Positions 1 to 8,564 of a stretch of 12,098 nt of DNA are shown piece after piece. The translations under genes and the position numbers were made by a program. A model generated the notes under the pieces. The model was not told the origin of the DNA. It ran no database searches and was given only the letters and a program-made list of their open reading frames with translations. The stretch comes from Actinomortierella ambigua (taxonomy: Eukaryota; Mortierellomycota; Mortierellomycetes; Mortierellales; Mortierellaceae), in the NCBI GenBank assembly GCA_016098155.1, contig JAAAJB010000808.1:1-12098 (forward strand), given 5' to 3'. Position 1 is the stretch's first letter; each line of letters starts with the position of its first letter.

Positions 1-2662
1 AAGACAATTACCATGCGTACGACACGGGCTTGACCCATCTTATCCTCAACGTTCTCACAGCATCGAATGGCATTCTCAATATAGGCATGCAGGAATTGAG
101 GTGAAAGCGTCGTCGCAGCCGACAGGCGATTGACCACCTCAAGCGAGTGCAACGTCAGCCGTTTTGCTCGTGTCATGACCTCCAGATAGCCGTCGACCAG
201 ACCAGGGCCATAAAACGAGCCAGTGCCTCCTCCGCCTGTGGAAATTGTCAGAGCCTTGTTGTTTGGATGGTGATGACCGTTCACCTTGTTGCCAGCTTTA
301 GGATTGCTTCCATTAGTGGTGGCAGTGGCGATCATCAGCATTTCTGCATCGTCCATGCCTCCTTCTTCGGCAAGCTGGATCAAGTGCAGCAGCAGGTTGA
401 ACGCAATCGTCGGGTTGTTGTCAACAATACCCGCAATAGACTGATGTGGCGGAAGTGGGACATGGGCGTTGGGAGTCGTGCTCGAGAACTGCAGTAGCAT
501 CAGCTGTTGTTGTAATGTGTAGATTGTTTTAAAAAAGAGTAAAAAAGTCAAGCCCATGAGTTCACATGTTCGAAAAAAAGGGGGTGAGGGAGAGAGAGGG
601 GGATGGGAACACAGACCCTCAACACAATCTCCCTTCCTTCACTTTTTTTTCCCATGCACAACCACCAAAGCTCGCACCCTCCCCTTCCCTCGCTCTCCTT
701 TCAACAGCCAATCCTTTTTTACCTGTTCCTCCTCAAAGGTAAGTGGCTGAACCGCAGCCTGTTCCATGATTGCATTCAGCTGCTGACGGCTGACCGTTGG
801 CTCTGCCGCCTTCTTCAGCTTGTCTGCCTTCTTCTTCACAGGCAACGAGGGTGCTGCGAGCTCCTCCTGGTCCGAGTCCTGGAATCGTCGCTCGGCCTCA
901 ATCTCCCATTCTTCAAGCTCCTCCTCTTCTCCTCCTCCTCCTCCATCTTCTTTTTCTTCACGGTCAGTCTTGTCCTTCTTGGTCAGCTCCTTGGGTAAGG
1001 TGATGTCCGCAACATCCTTGATGCCAGCAACTGATCCAGAAGCGAAGGTCGTAGACGACATGGCCAAGAGACGATCACTCCTCTCAGAGAGACGGCCACT
1101 GGTTGTCGCCAAGAATACATCCCATCCGATGCAACGTTTGTTGCCACGATTCAATATCCTGGATGCACTGTCCCAGCCTAGACCCAAACCAATCTGATCT
1201 TCAATCGGCACATCAGGCAAAAACTCATCCAGCACGCCGAGATCCACCATCTTGGGCTCGGCTTCCTGCGCCAGAGCGATTAGTTCAGATGGTGTACTTG
1301 GTGCCAGCTATGAAGCCACGATGAAAGATGGATGATGGAGGGGGGTGATGTAGCATAGAGCACTACGTTAGGGGAATTGCATAATTCTTAGAAAGGCTCC
1401 AAATGATACATGTCCAAGATATTGATGATCTTTTTTACCTCTTCGCCATCGCCGCTCAAAATAACACTGGTGACAAACCGATCCCATCGACGACGCTCGT
1501 CCTTCAGAGCCACTTTGTAGATATCGACAAAGAAGCACAGGAACGGGTTTTGCTCGATGGGAAGAAAGCTGTAGAGGCCGTACAGTAGGTAGAGCGACAC
1601 AATCCTGACTTGCAATAGCTCGAGCTGAGAAAAACATAATTGTGGTACCGTATCAAGAAACAAAAAATAGAAGGAAAGTAAAACGCAGGGGGGGGGTCAG
1701 AGTCAGCTCGGTCCTTGTTTGATGCTTCTATGCCCAAAATGTCGGAAAAGAATGGTTTCTGGATGTGGTCTATCATCTATCACATCTCAGCCAATATCCA
1801 CGTCCCGAGAGCAAAAACGACCAAATGACACTCCCCCTCTCTCTCTCCGATGAGCGAATAAGAGGACACACACGGATCATGATGTTCCGATGATGACGAA
1901 CCGTGGGAGGAAGAGGGGGGGTGGCAGGGTGAGGAGGAAGGGAGGGATGGGCTGGTAACTTTCTCTTGTGTATATGAGTAAATCTCTCATCCCACATCTC
2001 TCCCCACTCAGCCTTCGTTTAGACGTATCTCTATTGTCTTGTGCCTCTTCATTCTCTCTTGTTTCCCCTCACCTTCTCTCTCTCTCTTCCAAAGGCACGC
2101 GTCCCATTTCCATTCGTGCGTTGTTTTTTTTTTGTTCACCCCTGGGGTTCGCGCATATGAAGTCGAAACCCAACAATAAAAAAAAATGCAAGTTGGGCCC
2201 TACTGTCCCTCCCTCCCTCCCCCCTCTCCCCACAATCGAGGGGCGTGACATGGTCCCAATGGGTTATCACCCTCATTCCTTGGTTTTTTTCTAATAAAGA
2301 AAAAAATGAAAAAGGGCTGTGTGCGCATTGATGTTTTTTTTTGGCTATTAGCTCTGCAGGCTTACCTGAACATTATGGTGATGGTGTCCGGCACCTGAAG
2401 CAGTAGTAGAAGCAGCGGCAGCAGCAGCAGCAGCGGCGGCGGCGGCAGCAGCGGCAGCGACAGCATTCTTCTCCATCAAGTATTGTCGGAGACATTGCTG
2501 AGCCGCCTCGGCCGCATTCAGCACATCCATCAAAGCACATGCTGCCTTGAATTCACGATCGGCGGCGACCGTATTGAGGAAGCTGGCATGGGTGCGCTGC
2601 AGCACCTGATCGAGACGATTCCCAAGGAAGGCCGCAATCTCTTGCGGAGGGACCGTGTGCAT
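1..2662 (-). CDS. CNOT11: CNOT11-like subunit of the CCR4-NOT complex (C-terminus off the left edge)
   Basis: Exons read on the minus strand: 2662-2366, 1624-1439, 1307-723 and 503-1, giving 523 codons so far. All junctions are phase 0 GT-AG. In animals CNOT11 binds CNOT1 together with CNOT10 and forms part of the mRNA deadenylase scaffold. The match to remembered human CNOT11 is piecewise: DREFKAACALMDVL at the N-terminus; the LYLLYGLYS...QNPF block (exon 2), matching LYLLWEMYR...ANPF; a variable acidic/Lys-rich middle (exon 3); then IVDNNPTIAFNLLLHLIQ, HSLEVVNRLS and FLHAYIENAI (exon 4), matching VENNPLVAIEMLLKLMQ, HSMEVVNRLT and FIHLYISNCI. By comparison with human about 55 residues are missing at the end. 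Oddities: a poly-Ala run near residues 67-84, a Gly/Asn/His insertion in exon 4 and a 741-nt first intron. ATG 2662 is the only in-frame Met before a stop at 2863-2861; a further upstream coding exon joining at 2709 is possible. Confidence 0.86.
504..722 (-). other. CNOT11 intron 3
   Basis: The donor is CAG|GTAAAA and the acceptor ACAACAG|CTG; length 219 nt, phase 0. The join places the EEEQ end of exon 3 directly before LMLLQFSS, which restores alignment with animal CNOT11 just ahead of the conserved NNP motif. The unspliced frame runs on into low-complexity codons. Confidence 0.8.
1308..1438 (-). other. CNOT11 intron 2
   Basis: The donor is GAG|GTAAAA and the acceptor TTCATAG|CTG; length 131 nt, phase 0. 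An in-frame stop lies in the TAG of the acceptor itself, so exon 3 cannot extend further upstream. The join gives GDGEE-LAPSTPSEL, in a region where human CNOT11 has a LAPPREL-type segment. Confidence 0.8.
1625..2365 (-). other. CNOT11 intron 1, unusually long
   Basis: The donor is CAG|GTAAGC and the acceptor TTTTTCTCAG|CTC; length 741 nt, phase 0. The join links the poly-Ala/His end of exon 1 to LELLQVRIVSLYLL. The interior carries homopolymers (T9-A7 type runs, G9 near 1688) and CT-rich tracts. I found no convincing internal exon, but the length against the other introns leaves room for one. Confidence 0.65.
2411..2464 (-). repeat. GCN trinucleotide repeat encoding poly-alanine in CNOT11
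   Basis: On the plus strand this is an almost unbroken mix of GCA and GCG-type triplets. In the CNOT11 frame it reads as about 17 alanines with one leading Ala-Val. It sits between the N-terminal helical block and the splice donor of exon 1. The codons are mixed rather than pure, as in alanine tracts that are comparatively stable. Confidence 0.9.
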
Positions 2663-3628
2663 CACTACTCGGGAGAAATGATTGTTTTGCTCTTTGCGAA
2701 TATTGAACGCTGAGTGGAGAGGTGGGTGGGAGGGAGGGGGAAGGTAGGGAGTGAGGCTGGTATGTGTGCGTGTATGCGTCGATGTGTGCGTATAAAAAGT
2801 GTGTATGTGGGAAGGAGGGTGTCGTATGGCGCTTGAGAGAGAGGGAGGGGGGCAAGGTCTTTAGCCTAGTCTTCTTTTGCTGATCGAAGTCCCCCGAGGG
2901 TGAAGATGGAATAAGAGAAAAAAAAAAAGGCTGGGAGCGTGGAAAAGGATGTGCTCTCTTTTTTTTCGCGATGTCGGAGAAGCTAGATGGGAAAGAGTGG
3001 AGAGTTGGCAGTGGAGATGCAAAAAAGAAAATCTCGCACAGGCAGACAGACAAAAGAGACAGACAGACGGTATCGCTGTCGGTCAACAATAAGAATAAAA
3101 GGGAAGCTTCTCAAGAAGATGCCTATTGTCAAGCTAATATGTGATGTAGCAAGCAATTGAGCAGTGAGGGTGAAATGGAGAGGTGAACACAACAATAAGA
3201 AAAAAAAAAAGATGAGAATGGGGTGATGGATGGTTGTGGAAAACAGGAACGGCAAGGAAGGGATGAAAGAAGTGGGCTCCAATCAATGTTCAGATGGGCT
3301 TTGGGCGAGACTCTGGAAATGAGATGAAGACAAAAGAGTCGAGACGTAATGGCAAGCGGAGGTAGAAAGAAGGGGGGAAGGAATAGAGATTTCCTTTTGT
3401 GATTGTGCGTTTCTACGGAGACAAAGGGGGGGAAGAACAATGGAAGAAGGTATTTGGGGAATGGGTGCGGGTGTGGGTGAGTGACTGAGTCTGAGTGTGC
3501 ACACTTCTCTCTCTCTCGTCGGGTGGCTTGGTTTACAACATTTCCGCAACCCATTGCTGGAGAGACACACACAGAGAGAGAGAGAGAGACTGCAGTGCAG
3601 ACAAAAAAGAATAAAGGGAGAGTCTACA
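2663..3628. other. Spacer between OMS1-like and CNOT11 genes (CNOT11 5' region)
   Basis: No supportable gene. In the sense direction of CNOT11 it is pyrimidine-rich, with T10-T11 runs, CT repeats (3564-3590 reads as CA then GA repeats on the plus strand) and a TG/CA stretch around 2760-2810. A good acceptor-like site, CACTCAG, ends at 2710, and a pyrimidine tract ending in CCAG lies near 3558. One or more 5'-UTR introns or a first coding exon could lie here, but the sequence alone does not fix them. It must also hold the OMS1-like 3'-UTR. Confidence 0.6.
3564..3590. repeat. (CA)n/(GA)n microsatellite
   Basis: An alternating CA block passes directly into an alternating GA block on the plus strand. 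Read on the minus strand it is a CT/GT pyrimidine-rich tract upstream of CNOT11. Confidence 0.8.
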
Positions 3629-4633
3629 TTATGCCGCAACAAGATAAAACAGCGTGCCTAGCTGCGACCGCTCGCTCTCTTTGACAGTCAAGCCTGCTTC
3701 ACGCACAACATGCTCAATCTCGCGGTTCCAGTAGCATCCATACTTGTCGACATGTCGCTCCAGATGCTTCGCCTGCATCGACTGCATAAACTGCCAGCTG
3801 CTGTTGCCGTGTTCCAGTAGCAGGATCTGCCCACCGGGCCTCAACACACGCTTCATCTCCCGCAGCACCGCTACCGGATCCTCGAAACTGCACAGGCCAA
3901 ACGTGTCCACCACCGTGTCAAAGCTTTGATCTGGGTACGGCATTGAGGCAGCATTCATCGACTCGAACCGGATTTTGGTGTCGATCACTGAAGCAGGTGG
4001 CTGTGGTCGTTGTTGTTGTGATGCCATTGTTGATGAGGCATTCGCAGTGGATACTGATACGGATGCTGTTGGGGTTGTACTGGTAGGTATTGTGTCATCT
4101 TCCATCACTTGTCCATGCTCTTGCTCCCATTGCCGCACCTTTTGCTGATACTCATGGTTCAGCGTCGTCTGGCGTCGCAACTGATAGTCGTACCGCTTTC
4201 CGAGCTCGCTTTCCTCGACCTTCTTCTTCAGGACCGCCAGCATGCCGTCCGAAAAGTCTGAAAACACAATCTCATCACAACATCCCTTGGTATAGTAGTC
4301 GACGTTCCGCCCCGTCCCCGCTGCAATCTCGAGCACCCGGCCTCGTGCTTGCTTCAGTAGCCGCTTGCGACGTCGCTGAATGCCCAACATGTACTCGTGC
4401 AGGTTCACCTCCGAGTCGTATCCGGCCGCCAGCCCATCAAATGTCGAGCGTCGCTTCGCCTCGTTCGGGAAGCCCGCCTGCTCTCCGTCACCTCCGCTTC
4501 CTCCCTCGGCAGCAGCCTTGGCAGGCGGTGGCGTCTTGCCCGGCAGAAATGACATTGCAAATGACACACCGGCGGCATAGGTGATGAGTCCGCCAACGAT
4601 GAGATGGGTCTTGCTCATGCGACTCATGGCCAT
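3629..4633 (-). CDS. OMS1: OMS1-like membrane-anchored SAM-dependent methyltransferase
   Basis: A 334-residue reading frame, essentially intronless. Residues 11-29 form a hydrophobic membrane segment (LIVGGLITYAAGVSFAMSF), followed by a Pro/Gly linker and a class I methyltransferase fold. Motif I is VLEIAAGTGRN (100-110), an acidic strand-2 end VFSDFS follows (123-128), then the PYPDQSFDTVVDTFGLCSF block (232-250) and VLRPGGQILLLEHG (263-276). This resembles yeast Oms1, a mitochondrial inner-membrane protein found as a suppressor of oxa1 mutants, and the related METTL7/UbiE-like enzymes; substrate is unknown. A roughly 55-residue Ser/Thr/Gln-rich insertion (160-215) interrupts the fold between motif I and the DTFGLCSF block. 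Three Met codons lie close together (residues 1, 3 and 6), and an upstream ATG may be spliced to this frame. The stop is TAA at 3631-3629. I am sure of the fold; the mitochondrial site is inferred from the family. Confidence 0.86.
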   Translation of the reverse strand: MAMSRMSKTHLIVGGLITYAAGVSFAMSFLPGKTPPPAKAAAEGGSGGDGEQAGFPNEAKRRSTFDGLAAGYDSEVNLHEYMLGIQRRRKRLLKQARGRVLEIAAGTGRNVDYYTKGCCDEIVFSDFSDGMLAVLKKKVEESELGKRYDYQLRRQTTLNHEYQQKVRQWEQEHGQVMEDDTIPTSTTPTASVSVSTANASSTMASQQQRPQPPASVIDTKIRFESMNAASMPYPDQSFDTVVDTFGLCSFEDPVAVLREMKRVLRPGGQILLLEHGNSSWQFMQSMQAKHLERHVDKYGCYWNREIEHVVREAGLTVKESERSQLGTLFYLVAA

Positions 4634-5304
4634 GGCTATGTTTTTGTAGTTGATCAGGAGAGATCAAGGTACACTTTTTACATTCATCCTTCCCGTCACG
4701 AACAAATTTACGCCACCAACTCATTTTTGTCCTTGCTCCCCAACCGTGGCATGCTCACAAGTCGATGATAGGTCGGAGGTGGGGCAACAGATTCTCCCAC
4801 TCCAATATAGCCTAGGAGCAAAAGATTGTGGCTCTCACATTTCAGGCGCACACAGGGACAAAAAAAAAAAGGCTCACCCAATACCCCATTGCGCCAAAAG
4901 GGCCACTATTTTTTTTTTTTCATGTTTCGCTTCATGTAAGATCTCTATTAAGAAAAGCGCAGAGGATGTATATTTATGATGTAGGGAGGAGGAGGAAAAT
5001 GAGGAGAGAGAGACTCAGCGTGATGGTCGTTACGGAAGAAGAGGGGAGTACAAGACAGGCAAACAGAGAGAGCGTGACAAGAGAGAAGAGTACTCGTGCC
5101 AGGCAGAATGAAGCGACCAAGAAAAAAAAAGGGGGGGACAGAGGGACTGGTATGTTGGACAGGGAAGGGTGACCAGTGATCAGCAAACGAACGAACAAAA
5201 AGGCGATGCCGTGGTTCCCGTGTCTTGTCTTTGCCCGCTTCTTCATTCTTTTGATGCATAGACATGTCTGGTCTTCCCATCCATGGCACAACTTGTCTAT
5301 GAGC
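4634..5304. other. Spacer between membrane-protein 3' end and OMS1-like 5' region
   Basis: Apart from the possible 13-nt exon and intron at 4724-4636, no gene is visible. The region carries A11 near 4860, T12 near 4909, GA-rich stretches around 4980-5110 and an A9-G7 junction near 5122. It should hold the 3'-UTR of the membrane-protein gene and the promoter of the OMS1-like gene, neither of which I can delimit. Confidence 0.6.
4636..4711 (-). other. Possible short intron adding a 13-nt first coding exon to the OMS1-like gene
   Basis: An upstream ATG at 4724-4722 opens the codons for MSWW plus one base. A GTAAAT donor at 4711 and an ACATAG acceptor ending at 4636 would remove 76 nt and join exactly in frame to the ATG at 4633, giving MSWWP-MAMSRM. 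CTGAT near the acceptor could serve as a branch site. Without splicing, the same ATG opens an out-of-frame overlapping ORF. This is a prediction from sequence only. Confidence 0.4.
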
Positions 5305-6702
5305 TTATCGTGCACCATACTGGTTATCATATCCATAACCACCAGCAGCACCACCGCCCTGGCCGTAGCCTCCTCCGACCTGCGAAGGAGCATAGCCTCC
5401 GACCTGCGAGGCTGCATAACCGCCCTGGTTGTAGTTGTCGTAGTAGCCGTCGTGGTGGCCATATCCTCCTTGGTCGTGACCATATGCGGCTTGATCATAG
5501 CCGCCGGCACCCTGCCGACCATAGCCTTGGTCATAGCCATCATGTGCAGCATACTGGGCACCGGCGGCTCCTGTAGTATGGTCCTTGGCATAGTTGGCAT
5601 CGTAATACTGGTCACCGCCATCTGCTCCTCCAGCAACATAGGGCGACTTTGCTGGTGGCTCTGGTGTAGTTTGGTCGCCCAGGTTACGCAGATGCACAGT
5701 GTCGTTCTCATAGGGGCGTGGGTAGTCCTGATAGTCATCACCGCGAATCTTGGATTGGAAATCACGCGAAGGCTATTTTTGACATCAGAAGGCGACAAAT
5801 AGGGCATGCCAATAAAAAAATAAAAGAAACAATAGAGTGATGTGTTAGTGATAGAAAAAAAAATCACTGATGAACTAACCAGAAAAAAACTATGACGATT
5901 GTTCCTTCTCCCCCTCCTCCCCTTTTCGGCATTTCCCCCCCCCCCACCCACTCAGGTGCAAGACAACAATAGTCAGGCAGGCCCTCGGAGAAGAGGGGGT
6001 AGTTAGACCTTTGCTGGTTCACACTGTCTTTCAAAAAAAGAGTTGCTGCTGAGCTAAACCCGCAAGTGCCCACTAAAAAAAAAAAAAACAAACGGCCTTT
6101 TGTACAAAAAGCGAAAGAAGGACGTGACTTACCGAGAGCTTCCACTTTCTAAACACCCAGATACCAATGGCAGCGGCAATGACCACAGCAGCGACAACAA
6201 TAGCAACCGTTCGCAGCGTGTCTGTCGACGAGCCGCCACCCCCATTCTCCTTTGGCGGCCCAGTGTTGGTCGGTGTCGCGCTCGCTGACGAAGACATACT
6301 GACCGACGTCGAGGTCGATCGGTTCCCTTGTCCGCTGGAGGGTTTGGGGCGCACGGGTGGATCTGATGACGCCGGTGGCGGCGTGACAGGATTACTTGGT
6401 TCGGGCGGGCTGGTTGGGGAAGGCACCACTTCACTTGAAGACGATGACGGGACAGGATTCGATGTTACCTGAGTTGGGGATACAGATGGCGAGGCAGATG
6501 GCTGCGGGCCCGGTCCCGGGCCCGGGCCTGGACCTGGACCTGGACCTGGACCTGGACCTGGATTCTGGCCGGGCTGGTCGCCTGGTCCCTGAGGTGCCTG
6601 TGGTGTCTGTTCACCACCTGGCAAGAGGTCGCCGAGGATCTGTGCAGTGGCGCAGGAGGCGAGCAGTGTAAAGACCACCACATGTGCTGCCTTGAAACGC
6701 AT
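5305..6702 (-). CDS. Single-pass membrane protein: signal peptide, Pro-Gly/Ser-Thr ectodomain, Gly/Tyr/Gln-rich cytoplasmic tail
   Basis: Two exons, 6702-6133 and 5772-5305, joined in phase 0, give 345 residues. The start ATG has A at -3. Residues 1-20 are a signal peptide with a likely cut after CATA. A Pro/Gln/Gly segment with nine Pro-Gly pairs (48-65) leads into a Ser/Thr/Pro-rich, probably O-glycosylated stalk with one NRS sequon. The membrane helix is about 165-184 (TVAIVVAAVVIAAAIGIWVF), followed by the positive FRKWK stop-transfer. The tail has an FQSKIRGDDYQDYPRPYEND motif and then about 110 residues rich in Gly, Tyr, Gln, Asp and Ala, with a duplicated ASQVGGY/PSQVGGG unit. The build resembles fungal wall-stress or Mid2-like surface proteins, but there is no cysteine-rich WSC domain. 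Function unknown; a cell-surface sensor or wall-linked role is inference. Confidence 0.8.
5773..6132 (-). other. Intron of the membrane-protein gene
   Basis: The donor is TCG|GTAAGT and the acceptor AAAATAG|CCT; length 360 nt, phase 0. A CACTAAC branch-site match lies about 70 nt before the acceptor. The join gives FRKWKLS-PSRDFQSKIRGDD, a continuous juxtamembrane sequence of the kind seen in fungal single-pass proteins. The intron holds A13 and C10-type homopolymers. Confidence 0.8.
6526..6562 (-). repeat. Hexanucleotide repeat encoding Pro-Gly pairs
   Basis: A CCTGGA unit is repeated about six times on the plus strand and preceded by a GC-rich CCCGGG palindromic stretch. In the minus-strand gene it encodes alternating proline and glycine in the ectodomain. 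The purity of the repeat suggests recent expansion by slippage. Confidence 0.9.
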
Positions 6703-6834
6703 TGTTGCTGTTGCTGGTGGTGTGTTTGTTGGGCGGTAACTAAATAATCCTTTGTTTAGGGTCGTTTGCAACTCAAAGGCCTCGCTTCGCCAGTTGTCTT
6801 TTCTTCTCTAGTGGGGCAGGAGGTAGAGAAGATC

Positions 6835-6853
6835 GTTGTTGTTGTTGTTGTTG
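6835..6853 (-). repeat. (CAA)n repeat in the presumed 5' leader of the membrane-protein gene
   Basis: Six CAA units in the sense direction lie about 135 nt before the start codon. CAA repeats give unstructured leaders; a role in translation is only inferred. Confidence 0.7.
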
Positions 6854-6935
6854 ACCTGTGGTGAGAGAAAGGAGGGTGCAAGAGCGCGAACACAGACAGG
6901 GTGAGATATACGTGAATAAGGGTGAAGAAGGGGTT

Positions 6936-6998
6936 GAGCGAGAGAGCGAGAGAGAGAGAGAGAGCGAGAGAGATAGAGAGAGAGAAAGAGAAAGAGAA
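6936..6998. repeat. (GA)n polypurine tract
   Basis: An almost unbroken GA repeat on the plus strand, with a few C and T interruptions. In the sense strand of the downstream membrane-protein gene it is a CT tract about 240-300 nt before the ATG, a common place for fungal promoter pyrimidine tracts. Confidence 0.85.
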
Positions 6999-7686
6999 CA
7001 AACGTGAAAAAAGAGAGTAAAAAACGTTGCGTGCCCTCTTTTTCACTCTAGTAGTTTGGAGGGAAGGAGAGGGCGAGGGGAAGAGAGTTGGGGAGTGAGT
7101 GGGAAACAGACCCAGCCAGGCACAGACAGGCTACATGTGCCCAGACAGAACAGGACCAAGACAAAAAAAAGGGGGGCGGATTTGAACATGGCTCAGCAGG
7201 CTTATTGAAGACAAGATAACAGAGAGATGGAGAAACGGAGCTATCCTCACGGGGTGTGTGCGTGTGTATGTTGCAAATGTCCACATGTGTTGCTGGTAGC
7301 TACCGATGGCGTGCATGGGGACATGCTGAATGCATTTCTGGGCGTTGAGCCATGGGGGGGGGGGCGTGCTCGCCATGCAGAGGAGCCAACATGTAATTAT
7401 AGACTTGACTTTGTGCATCCCTCTGTCCCTCCAACTCTCTTTTTCTCTCTTTCTCTCTACCCTTCCGTCCACCCACTACTCCAGATGTTCTGTTCTTGTA
7501 TTCTCCCGCGGTTTGATTGCTTGAGCCACGGGCAACAAGGAAACACACACACACACTGCGGTTGCCTCTGAGTTATATTAGTGTTGTGTTGTGCCACACA
7601 CGAAAAAAAAAAAGGCTGTTGAGGGCTTCCACACAAGGGCGCTAGGAAAGGAGGACGGGGAGGGGTTGCATCCTCTCCGCGCCTCC

Positions 7687-7745
7687 CCTGCCTGTCTGCC
7701 TGCCTGCCTGTTTGCCTGACTGTCTGCCTGCTCTGCTGCCTGTCT
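7687..7745. repeat. Imperfect CCTG/TGTC tetranucleotide repeat
   Basis: About fourteen 4-base units, chiefly CCTG and TGTC variants, in a row with small interruptions. The translated shadow is a repeating Gln-Ala-Asp-Arg pattern. Nothing suggests it is coding. Confidence 0.8.
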
Positions 7746-8040
7746 AGCTGAAAGGGGATCCTCGAAGGTGGAAGGGAGGGAGACAGAGGCTGCAAGGCAA
7801 GGCAAGCTAAGGCAGGTCGCGAGTGGACGACATTCAATAGTTTATGGTTGATGAGCGAGTTTGGTGGGGGAGGGGAGAATTGATGTCGATCCTGAGAGAT
7901 GGGCCCTGGTCTGGTTGGCTGGTGTTTTGTGTCAGTTGGACAGGGACCTGAAATAAAATAATATAGATTGAGGAGGAGGGGGGGGTGCACGGAATGGGGA
8001 TGGGGAACAGGGGGACAGTAGGCGGTTACCTTGCTCAGTG

Positions 8041-8108
8041 GAGAAGGAGGAAGAGAGAAGGAGGAGAAGGAGAAGGGGAGGAGGAGGAAGAGGAGGAGGA
8101 GCGGAGGA
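8041..8108. repeat. GGA/GAA polypurine tract
   Basis: Purine-only sequence on the plus strand built from GGA, GAA and GAG units. It is followed by a separate (AATG)n repeat at 8112-8127. Confidence 0.8.
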
Positions 8109-8111
8109 TGT

Positions 8112-8127
8112 AATGAATGAATGAATG
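8112..8127. repeat. (AATG)n tetranucleotide repeat
   Basis: About four AATG units following the polypurine tract; non-coding. Confidence 0.75.
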
Positions 8128-8550
8128 GAAAGGGATGAGAAAGAGAGAGAAGAGGGAGAATAAAGAGAAGAGATAATAGAGAGAGACAAAAAAATAGCTA
8201 GAGTTGATTGATGGCGAACCAACCGCCAGGTCGCATTGTGTTTATTTCGGCCCTGTTGGTCCCCCCCCTTCCTTCCTCACCTTCTCCCTGCTAGTCTGCC
8301 TTTTTTTTTTTCTTTCTCTCTCTCTCTTTCTCCTTGGCTCAGTTGCAAAGTATGTACAGCACATTATTCATTCACACTACCAGGAATCATGGACAAATAG
8401 GCTGCCCGCACTTGCTGCGTTGCTGCAGGGGAGCAAGCAGAGCAAGGGGAGAAAGAGCGAAAGAGGGGCCCCATTTTCAGACCGAAGCCAAAATTACCTT
8501 CGTTTTTAGAAACACCGCCACACTTTTGCAGCAGGAAGAATCGAAATCGT

Positions 8551-8564
8551 AATAATAATAATAA
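8551..8564. repeat. (AAT)n repeat in the presumed 3'-UTR of the PI 4-kinase gene
   Basis: Short AAT repeat about 30 nt past the kinase stop codon, in an AT-rich stretch. Confidence 0.7.

Noticed and set aside
1690..1790. Stretch DHIQKPFFSDILGIEASNK in the CNOT11 first intron, considered as a small exon
   Set aside because: It is in a different frame, has no clear acceptor and donor pair, and has no recognised counterpart in CNOT11.
3129..3554. Minus-strand start MGCGNVVNQ, which looks like an N-myristoylation/palmitoylation signal and has a GTAAAC donor shortly after
   Set aside because: Splicing from that donor (phase 0) to the acceptor at 2710 would be out of frame with CNOT11, and the rest of the frame is low complexity. 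It is probably chance.
2553..3642. Several overlapping minus-strand frames of about 100-180 codons rich in Ser, Pro, Leu and Phe
   Set aside because: They arise from CT-rich low-complexity DNA, overlap each other in different frames and show no conserved block.
4090..4584. 164-codon plus-strand frame
   Set aside because: Antisense shadow of the methyltransferase gene, without a recognisable domain.
5176..5802. 208-codon plus-strand frame with many hydrophobic residues, resembling a membrane protein
   Set aside because: It is antisense to the Gly/Tyr-rich tail exon. Gly and Tyr codons read backwards give Ala, Ile and Val, which explains the hydrophobic look; the minus-strand frame has proper splice sites and joins the membrane helix.
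7170..7195. GTTCAAATCC-like T-loop on the minus strand, considered as a tRNA
   Set aside because: The flanking bases do not form a T-arm stem, and no anticodon arm or acceptor stem can be folded around it.
7227..7571. Plus-strand frames of 64-114 codons in the 1.9-kb spacer
   Set aside because: They run through G10, CT and CA simple sequence, and no part looks like a conserved protein.
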